From the NCBI GenBank assembly GCA_051027215.1, contig JBPCXR010000107.1, positions 1 through 15,263 of the forward strand: 15,263 nt of DNA, written 5' to 3'. The DNA comes from CALHVX01 sp051027215 (GTDB lineage Bacteria; Pseudomonadota; Gammaproteobacteria; Pseudomonadales; Azotimanducaceae). The notes under the pieces were generated by a model. That model had not been told where the DNA came from. It did no database searches and saw nothing but the letters and a program-made list of their open reading frames with translations. The first letter of the stretch is position 1. Every line of letters starts with the position of its first letter. Below are positions 1-7,538 of the stretch, piece by piece. The translations under genes and the position numbers were made by a program.

Positions 1-243
1 GGCTTTCGCTCGCGGGTTGGCTTGACCACTGCTGAAGTGCGATTAGATGAGCTCGGCAAAGTCATGGGTGACGAAGTCACCCTCGACGGGCTGATCAAAG
101 CCAATGTGCTGAGTCGCCGAGTACAACGCGCCAGGGTAATGCTATCTGGCAGCGTAGATCGCGCGCTCACCGTTAAAGGACTTAAAGTCACTAAAGGTGC
201 TCGCGCTGCTATTGAAGCCGCCGGAGGCAAGGTCGAAGACTAA
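1..243 (+). CDS. rplO: 50S ribosomal protein L15, C-terminal part (5' end outside the window)
   Basis: The reading frame is open from base 1 and ends at TAA 241-243, giving about 80 residues of the C-terminal half of L15. L15 is a large-subunit protein that binds 23S rRNA late in assembly. The closing segment, KGARAAIEAAGGKVED, is the typical L15 C-terminus, and the TAEVRLDELGKV stretch before it also matches the family. The TTG at 22 is an internal codon: the residues before it (GFRSRVG) already belong to L15. The stop overlaps the secY start by one base (TAATG), as expected for spc-operon genes that are translated in a coupled way. Confidence 0.97.
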   Translation, partial: GFRSRVGLTTAEVRLDELGKVMGDEVTLDGLIKANVLSRRVQRARVMLSGSVDRALTVKGLKVTKGARAAIEAAGGKVED

Positions 244-1565
244 TGGCAGCTAATCCTGGACAGTTAGCGGGTACACAAGCGGGGCTTAGCGAGCTGCGCA
301 ACCGTCTGCTGTTCGTGCTTTTTGCTCTGCTGGTTTATCGGGTCGGTACCCACATCCCGATTCCGGGGATCAACCCTGAGCAGCTGAAAGCGCTGTTCGA
401 GCAAAATCAGGGCGGCATCCTCGATCTGTTCAACATGTTCTCGGGTGGTGCACTCGAGCGCATGAGTATCTTGGCGCTAGGCCCGATGCCTTACATCACC
501 TCGAGCATCATCATGAATCTGATGCAGATGATGTACCCGAGCTTGCAGCAACTGCGTAAAGAAGGTGAGTCTGGACGTCGCAAGATCACTCAGTACACCC
601 GCTACGGCACCATCATCATCGGCCTGATTCAGGGCATGTCACTGTCGGCCACCCTGGCAAACCAGGGTTTGGCGTTCGATCCGGGCTGGACTTTCTACTT
701 CGTTGCCACGGTTACGGTAGTCACCGGCGCGGTATTCGTCATGTGGCTGGGCGAGCAGATCACTGAGCGCGGCGTTGGCAACGGCATCTCGCTACTCATT
801 TTCTGTGGCATCGTCTCCGGCTTTCCGGCAGCCATTGGCCAATCCTTCGAGGCGGCGCGCCAAGGCGACATCAACATCATCATGCTGCTGGCCATCGGCG
901 CGCTGGCAATCGGGATCGTCGCCTTCGTGGTCTATGTAGAGCGTGGCCAACGACGTATTACCGTGAACTATGCCAAGCGTCAGCAAGGGCGACGCATGGT
1001 TCAAGGCCAGAGCAGCCACCTGCCGCTGAAGATCAACATGGCAGGCGTCATCCCCGCCATCTTTGCTTCGAGCCTGCTATTGGCACCGGCCTCCATGGCG
1101 CAGTGGTTTGGTAGCGCACCAGGTATGGACTGGCTGCAGCAGATCGCTCTGGTGCTATCCCCCGGGCAGCCGCTGTACATCATTATGTTCGCCGCGGGCA
1201 TTGTGTTCTTCAGCTTTTTCTACACCGCCATCATGTTCGACCCGAAAGAAGTGGCCGACAACTTAAAGCGTCAGGGCGCCTATGTGCCGGGCATTCGTCC
1301 CGGTCAACAGACGGCCAAATACATCGATGGCGTGATTACCCGGTTGACGGTGTTTGGCGCACTGTACGTCACCCTGGTCTGTTTGCTGCCTGAGTTCATG
1401 GTGGTTGCCTCGAACATCAGCTTGCAGCTTGGTGGCACCGCGGTGCTCATCGTGGTGGTGGTGGCCATGGACTTCATGTCCCAGGTGCAGTCGCATTTGA
1501 TGAGCAGTCAGTACGCCAAGCTCATGGAAAAATCGAATCTCAAGAGCTACAGCCGGCGCCGTTAG
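243..1565 (+). CDS. secY: Protein translocase channel subunit SecY
   Basis: SecY is the ten-helix inner-membrane channel of the Sec translocon. It works with SecE and SecG and is driven by SecA or the ribosome. The 440 residues match the usual length of about 440. Visible family features are the N-terminal ELRNRLLFVLFALLVYR segment leading into helix 1, the plug-region stretch LDLFNMFSGGALERMSILALG, the cytosolic loop with KRQQGRR, and the basic C-terminal tail ending SYSRRR. The ATG at 243 overlaps the rplO stop by one base, and a GGAGG at 223-227 inside the end of rplO can serve as ribosome binding site. It lies in the spc operon just before rpmJ. Confidence 0.98.
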   Translation: MAANPGQLAGTQAGLSELRNRLLFVLFALLVYRVGTHIPIPGINPEQLKALFEQNQGGILDLFNMFSGGALERMSILALGPMPYITSSIIMNLMQMMYPSLQQLRKEGESGRRKITQYTRYGTIIIGLIQGMSLSATLANQGLAFDPGWTFYFVATVTVVTGAVFVMWLGEQITERGVGNGISLLIFCGIVSGFPAAIGQSFEAARQGDINIIMLLAIGALAIGIVAFVVYVERGQRRITVNYAKRQQGRRMVQGQSSHLPLKINMAGVIPAIFASSLLLAPASMAQWFGSAPGMDWLQQIALVLSPGQPLYIIMFAAGIVFFSFFYTAIMFDPKEVADNLKRQGAYVPGIRPGQQTAKYIDGVITRLTVFGALYVTLVCLLPEFMVVASNISLQLGGTAVLIVVVVAMDFMSQVQSHLMSSQYAKLMEKSNLKSYSRRR

Positions 1566-1596
1566 CGCAGGTCCAGGAGTCGATAGAGAGAAACTT

Positions 1597-1713
1597 ATGA
1601 AAGTTCGAGCATCAGTTAAGAAAATTTGTCGAAACTGCAAAATCGTCAAGCGCAACGGCGTGGTACGGGTGATTTGCAGTGCAGAACCCCGCCACAAGCA
1701 GCGACAGGGTTAA
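1597..1713 (+). CDS. rpmJ: 50S ribosomal protein L36, zinc-binding (C+) form
   Basis: This 38-residue protein starts at ATG 1597 and ends at TAA 1711-1713. It is the L36 zinc ribbon of the large subunit. The four zinc ligands are visible as C11, C14, C27 and H33 (CRNC near the start, then C and H in VICSAEPRHKQRQG). This makes it the C+ paralogue, which in many bacteria is replaced by a cysteine-free copy under zinc limitation; no such copy is in this window. Its place between secY and rpsM is the classical one. Purine-rich GAGAG at 1586-1590 precedes the start. Confidence 0.97.
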   Translation: MKVRASVKKICRNCKIVKRNGVVRVICSAEPRHKQRQG

Positions 1714-1725
1714 CGGAGCACATCT

Positions 1726-2082
1726 ATGGCACGTATCGCCGGAATCAACGTCCCAGACAACAAGCACGCACGCATCTCGCTCACCTACATCTATGGTGTT
1801 GGGCGAACAACGGCGCTGAAGCTATGTGAAGCAGCGGGTGTACAACCTGAAGCGAAGGTTGGAGAGCTGTCTGAACCTGACCTGGATGCGTTGCGCGCAG
1901 AAGTCGGCAAGCTCACCGTCGAGGGCGATTTGCGTCGGGAAGTGTCTATGAGCATTAAGCGGCTTATGGACCTGGGCTGCTATCGCGGTATTCGACATCG
2001 CCGCTCGCTGCCTGTGCATGGCCAGCGCACCCGAACCAATGCTCGAACTCGTAAAGGCCCGCGTCGGCCGATCCGTAAGTAG
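1726..2082 (+). CDS. rpsM: 30S ribosomal protein S13
   Basis: S13 sits in the head of the small subunit and contacts the P-site tRNA and the L5 bridge. The 118 residues match the family length. Visible hallmarks are the start MARIAGINVP, the helix-two-turn-helix region TYIYGVGRTTALKLCEAAG, the conserved GCYRGIRHRRSLPVHGQRT stretch and the basic tail TRTNARTRKGPRRPIRK that reaches towards the tRNA. It begins 12 bp after rpmJ with CGGAG at 1714-1718 as ribosome binding site. In E. coli this gene opens the alpha operon and its leader is the target of S4 repression; I did not identify that pseudoknot here. Confidence 0.98.
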   Translation: MARIAGINVPDNKHARISLTYIYGVGRTTALKLCEAAGVQPEAKVGELSEPDLDALRAEVGKLTVEGDLRREVSMSIKRLMDLGCYRGIRHRRSLPVHGQRTRTNARTRKGPRRPIRK

Positions 2083-2088
2083 CGAACC

Positions 2089-2142
2089 GCTTTTTTAGGT
2101 AAGAGGCTCTTTTTAGGTAAGAGACTCTTTTTAGGTAAGAAA
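2089..2142 (+). repeat. Three tandem copies of an 18-bp unit in the rpsM-rpsK gap
   Basis: Three head-to-tail units lie at 2089-2106, 2107-2124 and 2125-2142, with consensus CTCTTTTTAGGTAAGAGA. Copies 2 and 3 differ only near the last positions; copy 1 differs mainly in its first bases. Each copy contains TTTTTAGGTAAGA, so a Shine-Dalgarno-like AGGT occurs at 2097, 2115 and 2133. Only the last copy is correctly placed, 8 bases before the rpsK ATG at 2145. The array fills nearly all of the 62-bp gap. Confidence 0.95.
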
Positions 2143-2144
2143 AC

Positions 2145-2519
2145 ATGGCAGAAAAGAAGAAAATTAAGCGAATCGTCTCCGACGGCCAAGCCCACGTGCA
2201 CGCTTCGTTTAATAACACCATCGTCACCATCACCGATCGCCAGGGCAATGCTTTGTGCTGGGCGACGGCCGGTGGGTCTGGCTTTCGCGGCTCGCGCAAG
2301 AGCACGCCCTTTGCCGCACAGATTGCCTCGGAGCGAGCCTGCCAGACGGCGCTCGAATACGGCATGAAGACAGTAGATGTATTTGTGAAGGGCCCAGGAC
2401 CCGGCCGTGAGTCTGCCGTGCGGGCGCTGAATGCCGCTGGACTCAAGATCAATAGTATTTCAGACGTAACCCCGATTCCGCACAACGGCTGCCGACCGCC
2501 GAAGCGGCGTCGGGTTTAA
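2145..2519 (+). CDS. rpsK: 30S ribosomal protein S11
   Basis: S11 lies on the platform of the small subunit near the decoding-side mRNA exit, next to S7 and S18. The 124 residues are slightly shorter than the 129 of E. coli, the difference being in the basic N-terminus. The core is highly conserved: HASFNNTIVTITDRQGNAL, GGSGFRGSRKSTPFAAQ, KGPGPGRES and the C-terminal TPIPHNGCRPPKRRRV. Residue 38 is cysteine (NALCWATAGG) where Gly, Ser or Ala is more usual. Translation starts at ATG 2145 behind the last copy of the 18-bp repeat. Confidence 0.98.
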   Translation: MAEKKKIKRIVSDGQAHVHASFNNTIVTITDRQGNALCWATAGGSGFRGSRKSTPFAAQIASERACQTALEYGMKTVDVFVKGPGPGRESAVRALNAAGLKINSISDVTPIPHNGCRPPKRRRV

Positions 2520-2544
2520 GACGAACACTGGAGAATAGAAGCTT

Positions 2545-3165
2545 ATGGCTCGCTATTTAGGCCCGAAACTCAAGCTGGCCCGCAGAGAAGGCACCGACCT
2601 CTATCATAAGAGTGGCGTGCGCCCGATCGATTCGAAGTGCAAATTCGAACAGGTACCCGGCCAGCATGGAGCCCGGCGCGGTCGTCTGTCTGACTACGCT
2701 GTGCAGCTGCGCGAAAAGCAAAAAGTTCGACGCATCTATGGTGTATTGGAAAAGCAGTTCCGCAACTACTACAAAAAAGCCGACCGCCAGAAAGGCGCTA
2801 CCGGCGAGAACCTGCTGCGCCTGTTGGAAGCTCGTTTAGATAACGTGGTTTATCGCATGGGCTACGGTTCCACCCGCAACGAGTCGCGCCAGCTGGTGTC
2901 TCACAAGTCCATTCTGGTGAACGGCATTAAGGTCAATATCGCGTCTTACCAAGTGCTACCTGGCGATGTGGTTGCGGTAGTGGAACCGTCTAAGAAGCAG
3001 CTGCGTATTCAAAACGCATTGCAGCTGGCGGCACAGCGCGCGGCTGTTGAGTGGGTGGATGTAGACGCAACCAAGATGGAAGGCGTGTATAACCGCCATC
3101 CGGATCGTGGCGAGCTGCCATCAGAAATTAACGAGAATCTCATTGTCGAGCTCTACTCCAAGTAA
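2545..3165 (+). CDS. rpsD: 30S ribosomal protein S4
   Basis: S4 is a primary 16S rRNA binder that nucleates small-subunit assembly and, in E. coli, represses the alpha operon by binding its leader. The 206 residues equal the E. coli length. It opens with MARYLGPKLKLARREGTDL and contains the S4 RNA-binding domain (about residues 93-160: LLRLLEARLDNVVYRMGYG, RQLVSHKSILVNG, NIASYQVLPGD). Only one cysteine occurs in the N-terminal region (residue 32), so it is the zinc-free form. It ends with the usual LIVELYSK. ATG 2545 follows a TGGAG at 2529-2533. Confidence 0.98.
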   Translation: MARYLGPKLKLARREGTDLYHKSGVRPIDSKCKFEQVPGQHGARRGRLSDYAVQLREKQKVRRIYGVLEKQFRNYYKKADRQKGATGENLLRLLEARLDNVVYRMGYGSTRNESRQLVSHKSILVNGIKVNIASYQVLPGDVVAVVEPSKKQLRIQNALQLAAQRAAVEWVDVDATKMEGVYNRHPDRGELPSEINENLIVELYSK

Positions 3166-3186
3166 CATTTGTTCGGAGACAATTTT

Positions 3187-4182
3187 ATGACTCAGTCTGT
3201 CAGCGATTTTCTGACCCCACGTCATATCGACATCCAGGTGTCGAGCCCGACGCGCGCCAAAGTGACTTTGGAACCCCTGGAGCGTGGCTTTGGCCACACC
3301 TTGGGTAACACGCTGCGCCGTATCCTGCTTTCTTCCATGCCTGGCTGTGCCATCACGGAAGTACAGATCGATGGTGTCTTGCATGAGTACAGCACCCTCG
3401 AAGGTGTGCAGGAAGACATCCTGGATATTCTCTTGAACCTCAAGGGAATCGCCATTGGTTTGCACACTGGTGAAGAGGCGTTGATCTCTTTGTCTAAAGA
3501 AGGCTCTGGCGAAGTCACCGCCGGCGACTTCACCCTCAGTCAGGATGTGGCCATCGCCAATCCAGATCACGTGATCTGCACCCTGAACGACAACGGTGCC
3601 ATTCGTCTCGAAGCTCGGGTTACCCGTGGTCGTGGCTACGTGCCGGTAGATAGCGTGGTAGAAGAAGACGAAAGCCGCCCGATCGGTGTGCTACGCCTGG
3701 ATGCGACCTATAGCCCCATGCGTCGGGTGGCCTACAGCGTCGAGAGTGCGCGGGTCGAGCAGCGTACAGACCTAGACAAGCTGATATTGGATCTGGAAAC
3801 CAACGGCACCATCGATCCGGAAGAAGCCATACGCCGAGCGGCCACCATCCTGCAACAGCAGCTGGCGGTGTTTGTCGACCTAGAAAGCGAAGGCGAGCCG
3901 ATCGCGGAAGAGAAGGAAGACGAGATCGATCCGATTCTGACTCGCCCGGTAGACGATCTGGAGCTCACGGTGCGCAGTGCCAACTGCCTCAAGGCCGAGA
4001 ACATCTACTACATTGGCGATCTAATTCAGCGCACCGAAGTTGAGCTGTTGAAGACGCCGAACCTGGGCAAAAAGTCGCTCACCGAGATCAAAGACGTGCT
4101 GGCCTCACGGGGTCTGTCTTTGGGTATGCGGCTAGAAAACTGGCCGCCGCAGAGCCTGCGCGGCGATAACAAAGTCGCTTAA
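3187..4182 (+). CDS. rpoA: DNA-directed RNA polymerase subunit alpha
   Basis: Alpha dimerises to assemble RNA polymerase, and its C-terminal domain contacts UP-element DNA and activators. I chose ATG 3187 (331 residues; E. coli has 329) because CGGAG at 3174-3178 precedes it. An in-frame TTG at 3169 would add six residues not seen in the family. The N-terminal domain is clear (LEPLERGFGHTLGNTLRRILLSSMPG). The linker is acidic (EGEPIAEEKEDEIDP). The C-terminal domain keeps the DNA-contact set in LTVRSANCLKAENI and TPNLGKKSLTEIKDVL, matching E. coli R265, N268, K271, G296, K298 and S299. Confidence 0.98.
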   Translation: MTQSVSDFLTPRHIDIQVSSPTRAKVTLEPLERGFGHTLGNTLRRILLSSMPGCAITEVQIDGVLHEYSTLEGVQEDILDILLNLKGIAIGLHTGEEALISLSKEGSGEVTAGDFTLSQDVAIANPDHVICTLNDNGAIRLEARVTRGRGYVPVDSVVEEDESRPIGVLRLDATYSPMRRVAYSVESARVEQRTDLDKLILDLETNGTIDPEEAIRRAATILQQQLAVFVDLESEGEPIAEEKEDEIDPILTRPVDDLELTVRSANCLKAENIYYIGDLIQRTEVELLKTPNLGKKSLTEIKDVLASRGLSLGMRLENWPPQSLRGDNKVA

Positions 4183-4220
4183 GTAAAGCGCTCACAGATA
4201 GCATTCGGTAGGAAGCAGTC

Positions 4221-4652
4221 ATGCGACATCGCAAAAGTGGGCGTCAGCTCAACCGCAACAGCTCTCATCGTCACGCGATGTTTAAGAACATGGCGGCGTC
4301 GTTGATCCAGCACGAGATCATCAAAACTACGTTGCCAAAGGCCAAGGAGCTGCGCCGGGTCGCTGAGCCACTGATCACTCTTGCCAAAGAAGACAGTGTC
4401 GCGAATCGACGGCTGGCGTTTGCCCGTACTCGAGACAAGGCTGCAGTGGGTAAGCTGTTCTCCGAGCTCGGGCCGCGCTATCAAGACCGACCGGGAGGCT
4501 ATACCCGCATCTTGAAGTGTGGGTTTCGCGCCGGTGATGCTGCGCCAATGGCTTTCATCGAACTGGTCGATCGACCTCAGGTCGAAGAGCTAGACGAGTT
4601 TGATGATGACGAAATCGAAGACGCTGAAGTAGTCGAAGAAGAGAAAGCCTAA
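4221..4652 (+). CDS. rplQ: 50S ribosomal protein L17 with an acidic C-terminal tail
   Basis: L17 lies on the solvent side of the large subunit near the exit tunnel. The core is standard: MRHRKSGRQLNRNSSHRHAMFKNMA at the start, TTLPKAKELRRVAEPLITLAK in the middle and GGYTRILKCGFRAGDAAPMAFIELVDR near residue 118. The protein is 143 residues against 127 in E. coli. The extra part, after RPQV, is strongly acidic (14 of 22 residues Asp or Glu) and ends EEEKA, unusual for an rRNA-binding protein. TAGGAAG at 4209-4215 precedes ATG 4221. It is the last gene of the alpha operon proper. Confidence 0.97.
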   Translation: MRHRKSGRQLNRNSSHRHAMFKNMAASLIQHEIIKTTLPKAKELRRVAEPLITLAKEDSVANRRLAFARTRDKAAVGKLFSELGPRYQDRPGGYTRILKCGFRAGDAAPMAFIELVDRPQVEELDEFDDDEIEDAEVVEEEKA

Positions 4653-4677
4653 TCGGCCTGCCTAGGCGCTGCGTTCG

Positions 4678-5802
4678 TTGACCAACCAGTACACCAGCTT
4701 TCACCCGACGCCGCGCACGTTGATGGGCCCAGGCCCATCCGACGTGCACCCGCGCGTCACAGCTGCCATGGGGCAGCCCACCATTGGCCATCTGGATCCA
4801 GAGTTTGTCGCTCTGATGGACGACATCAAGAGTCTGCTGCGCTACGCCTTTCAAACTGAAAATCGCCTGACTTTCCCGCTTTCTGCTCCAGGCTCAGCGG
4901 CAATGGAAGCGGCGTTTGCGAACCTGCTGCAGCCCGGTGACAAAGCCATTGTTTGCATCAACGGCGTATTCGGTAAGCGCATGCTCGAAAACGTGCAGCG
5001 CATGGGCGCTGAAGCGCTGGTAGTGGATGACGATTGGGGTACTCCGGTTAGTCCCGAAAAAGTTGAGGTAGCGCTAAAAGCGAATCCTGACGCGAAAGTT
5101 CTCGCCTTTGTCCACGCAGAAACCTCCACCGGTGCGCTGAGCGACGCCAAGACCCTTTGCGCCTTAGCACAGCAGTACGATTGCTTGAGTTTGGTCGATT
5201 CGGTGACCGCCTTGGGTGGAGTGCCGTTGCTGGTGGATGAGTGGCAGGCAGACGTGGTCTATTCCGGTACCCAGAAGTGCCTGTCCTGCCCACCCGGCAT
5301 CAGCCTAATGACCTACTCCGCGCGAGCAGAAGCAGCGGTGCGCGATCGCACGCAACCGGTGCAGAGCTGGTTTATGGATTTGTCGCTGTTGATGTCCTAT
5401 TGGGATGGCGAAGGCGGTCGTGCCTACCATCACACGGCGCCAGTGAACGCGATGTATGCGCTGCACGAATCCTTGTTGCTGTTGCACGAAGAGGGGCTAG
5501 AAGCCAGCTGGGCTCGGCATCGCACGCAACACGAGGTGTTGGCTGCGGGCTTGACTGAGCTGGGCTATCGTTTCGTTGTCGACGCAGCGCATCGACTCCC
5601 ACAATTGAATTCGGTTTGGCTACCCGACGGCTTGGACGATGCCGACGGGCGCAAGCGCCTGCTCAGCGAGTTCAATTTGGAAGTCGGCGCCGGGCTTGGC
5701 AATTTTGCCGGAAAGGTCTGGCGCATTGGGCTGATGGGTTACTCCGCGCGGGCAGAGAACGTCGCCTTGTGCCTGGCCGCGCTGAAAGCTCTCCAGACCT
5801 AA
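4678..5802 (+). CDS. PLP-dependent alanine/serine-glyoxylate-type aminotransferase (class V)
   Basis: This 374-residue class V aminotransferase belongs to the group holding alanine-glyoxylate, serine-glyoxylate and ureidoglycine-glyoxylate aminotransferases, which pass an amino group to glyoxylate or pyruvate using pyridoxal phosphate. The N-terminal GPGPSDVHPRV and GHLDPEF segments are typical. The PLP-lysine is K200 in YSGTQKCLSCPPG and the ring-nitrogen aspartate is D174 in LVDSVTALGG. The substrate cannot be decided from sequence alone. The start is taken as TTG 4678: the frame is closed by TAG at 4663, and the next ATG (codon 16) would cut into the GPGP motif. The ribosome binding site is weak (AGG at 4664-4666). 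It lies 25 bp after rplQ with no terminator-like hairpin between, so read-through from the alpha operon is likely. Confidence 0.9.
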   Translation: MTNQYTSFHPTPRTLMGPGPSDVHPRVTAAMGQPTIGHLDPEFVALMDDIKSLLRYAFQTENRLTFPLSAPGSAAMEAAFANLLQPGDKAIVCINGVFGKRMLENVQRMGAEALVVDDDWGTPVSPEKVEVALKANPDAKVLAFVHAETSTGALSDAKTLCALAQQYDCLSLVDSVTALGGVPLLVDEWQADVVYSGTQKCLSCPPGISLMTYSARAEAAVRDRTQPVQSWFMDLSLLMSYWDGEGGRAYHHTAPVNAMYALHESLLLLHEEGLEASWARHRTQHEVLAAGLTELGYRFVVDAAHRLPQLNSVWLPDGLDDADGRKRLLSEFNLEVGAGLGNFAGKVWRIGLMGYSARAENVALCLAALKALQT

Positions 5803-5847
5803 TTAGCCGCTAGAATTCGCTGCCAGGATGTGGCCTTAAGATTCTCC

Positions 5848-6249
5848 TCAACCGAGGCCTCGCAATGCCAGGCCGAAAATCCACAAGCTCATCAGCAGCC
5901 CGGTCAGGAAAGCGGCGACCCGTAGCGGCGCAAGGCCCAGGGTGTAGAAGACACCGTGTAGTAGGCGCGCACCGACCCAGATCAGAGCGGCAATCGCCCA
6001 GTAACCGTCCGGATCGATGCCAGAGGCATAAGCCGCAAAGTTGGCCGCCGTGAAGACAATGAACGCCTCCCAAGCATTGGCCTGCGCGCCCCACACCCGT
6101 GCCCCTTGGTCTACCAGAGCTTCACCCTGGACCCGTGGCTGCTGAATGTCGGCGAAGCCGAATTGTTTGTTGCGAAAGGGCACTGACACACCGGCCCAGA
6201 CATAGGGCAGAACGGCGCCAATGAGTAAGCACCAGAGTTGAATCGTCAC
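5848..6249 (-). CDS. MAPEG-family four-helix membrane protein
   Basis: The 133-residue protein has four hydrophobic segments, at about residues 4-23, 58-77, 83-103 and 109-130, and the MAPEG hallmark GAQANAWEAF (54-63), followed by ARLLHGVFYTLGLAPLR in helix 3 to 4. MAPEG proteins include glutathione transferases and peroxidases of the membrane; bacterial members are mostly uncharacterised, so no substrate is proposed. It starts with GTG at 6249 behind AAAGGAAA and only two bases after the sigma factor stop, so the two are co-transcribed. Its placement in the ECF42-type operon suggests a role in the same response, perhaps handling electrophiles or peroxides in the membrane (inference). Confidence 0.88.
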   Translation of the reverse strand: MTIQLWCLLIGAVLPYVWAGVSVPFRNKQFGFADIQQPRVQGEALVDQGARVWGAQANAWEAFIVFTAANFAAYASGIDPDGYWAIAALIWVGARLLHGVFYTLGLAPLRVAAFLTGLLMSLWIFGLALRGLG

Positions 6250-6251
6250 GG

Positions 6252-7538
6252 TTAGGTTTCCTTTTTCTGTGCGGCTGAATCTTGTGCCAGCGCATCGAGT
6301 TGGCGTTGCAGGTAGAACTGTTCGGCCCGCTCGCGGGTCAGGGTAATGGCGTGCTCGTACGCGGCGGTGGCCTCGGCAAGGTTACCCAGCTGCCGATGAA
6401 TGTACCCCATAGCCACGTAGTAGGATTGGTAGGCTTGTAGCTGCGGATCGTCCTGCCAACGTTGCAGTAAGGTTAGCGCTGCGGTCGGGTTGCCACCAAG
6501 GGCGACCGCGCTGGCGTGATTGACTGCAACCACCGGAGAGTGCTCGAGTGTTAAGAGCTTTTCATAGATGCCAATGATCTGCGCCCAATCGGTGTCTTCG
6601 AAGCAATTGGCACGACAGTGTAGGGCAGATATTGCCGCTTGCAGCTGATACGGCCCGGGTGGTGGGCGGGTGACGAATACCGCATCGATCAACGCCAGCC
6701 CTTCTTCTATGTGCGCCGCGCTCCAACGCTGTCGATCCTGCTCTTGTAGCGGCACAAACACGCCGCTAGTGTCCAAGCGTGCGGCTAGCCGGGCGCGGTT
6801 AAGAATCATCAGAGCCAGCAGCGAACGGGTCTCTGGATCGTAACAAAACAAGCGCACCACCATGCGGCACAGGCGAATGGCTTCGCTCATCAGATCCGTT
6901 TGCGCCAAACGCGCACGCCGAGGTTCTGAATAACCTTGATTGAAGAGCAGATAGATCACCTGGCGCACGGCCGCCAAGCGCGGCGCGAGCTGTTTTGCTC
7001 GTGGCAGGGCAAAATCGCCCTGTTGTTCTCGCAGTGCCCGTTTGGCTCGGGTTAAACGCTGCTCTGCGGTACGCTCGCGGATTAACAGTGACCGGGCGAT
7101 TTCACTAACGCTGAAACCCAATACCACCTTTAGTGTCAGTAGCACCTGGGCCCGGGTTTCCAAGTCGGGGTGGCAACAAGCGAATACCAAGCGCAGTAGA
7201 TCATCCTCGAGAGGCGTGACCTTCAATTCATCGCTGGCAGGGGCTGCGGCCTGGGTCTGTAGCACGCGCACTGTTTGCCCATATTGGGTTTCTAACTGAC
7301 GCTTGCGCAGCAGGTCCGTGTCGTAGTTGCGGCCAGTGGTTACCAACCAGGCCACGGTGTTCTCAGGGGTACCGTCTTGGGGCCAACGTTGCAGCGCGCG
7401 CACAACCGCTTCCGAGGTGGCTTCTTCTGCCCGGTCAACATCACCCAGGACCCGAATCAAGGTGGCCATAGTCTTTGGGTAAGCGGTTTTTAATACCGAT
7501 CCCAGGCCGGTGGTGCTGCTATTTAGGGAGGTTGGCAC
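6252..7538 (-). CDS. ECF RNA polymerase sigma factor, ECF42 type with C-terminal TPR-like extension
   Basis: The 428-residue protein has sigma region 2 at about residues 17-85 (VDRAEEATSEAVVRALQRWP, then AWLVTTGRNYDTDLLRKR) and region 4 at about 110-172 (LVFACCHPDL, VLGFSVSEIARSLLIRERTAEQRLTRAKRALR). A long C-terminal extension (about 185-420) follows, with YLLFNQGY, LQEQDRQRW, GPYQLQAAISALH and a TPR-like HRQLGNLAEATAAYEHAI. This architecture, with a YCII/DGPF gene beside it, defines the ECF42 group, where no anti-sigma factor is normally found and the extension is needed for activity. None is seen here. The start is GTG 7538, overlapping the YCII gene by 20 bp; there is no clear Shine-Dalgarno, so translation is probably coupled. 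Confidence 0.92.
   Translation of the reverse strand: MPTSLNSSTTGLGSVLKTAYPKTMATLIRVLGDVDRAEEATSEAVVRALQRWPQDGTPENTVAWLVTTGRNYDTDLLRKRQLETQYGQTVRVLQTQAAAPASDELKVTPLEDDLLRLVFACCHPDLETRAQVLLTLKVVLGFSVSEIARSLLIRERTAEQRLTRAKRALREQQGDFALPRAKQLAPRLAAVRQVIYLLFNQGYSEPRRARLAQTDLMSEAIRLCRMVVRLFCYDPETRSLLALMILNRARLAARLDTSGVFVPLQEQDRQRWSAAHIEEGLALIDAVFVTRPPPGPYQLQAAISALHCRANCFEDTDWAQIIGIYEKLLTLEHSPVVAVNHASAVALGGNPTAALTLLQRWQDDPQLQAYQSYYVAMGYIHRQLGNLAEATAAYEHAITLTRERAEQFYLQRQLDALAQDSAAQKKET

Noticed and set aside
2089..2142. Tandem repeats as a CRISPR array
   Set aside because: The units are contiguous 18-mers without spacers, and no cas genes are near.
1964..2485. Minus-strand 173-codon open frame across rpsM-rpsK
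   Set aside because: It lies antisense to conserved ribosomal genes and its repeated YLKKRVSYLKR-like part is only the 18-bp DNA repeat read backwards.
3169..3186. TTG start for rpoA six codons upstream
   Set aside because: The family starts at the MTQSVSDFL equivalent; ATG 3187 has its own ribosome binding site and the extra residues lie in it.
4653..4677. Terminator between rplQ and the aminotransferase
   Set aside because: Only a short GCCTAGGC palindrome occurs, with no stable stem and no T-run.
5803..5847. Bidirectional terminator between the aminotransferase and the MAPEG gene
   Set aside because: No G+C-rich stem followed by T's is visible in the 45 bp.
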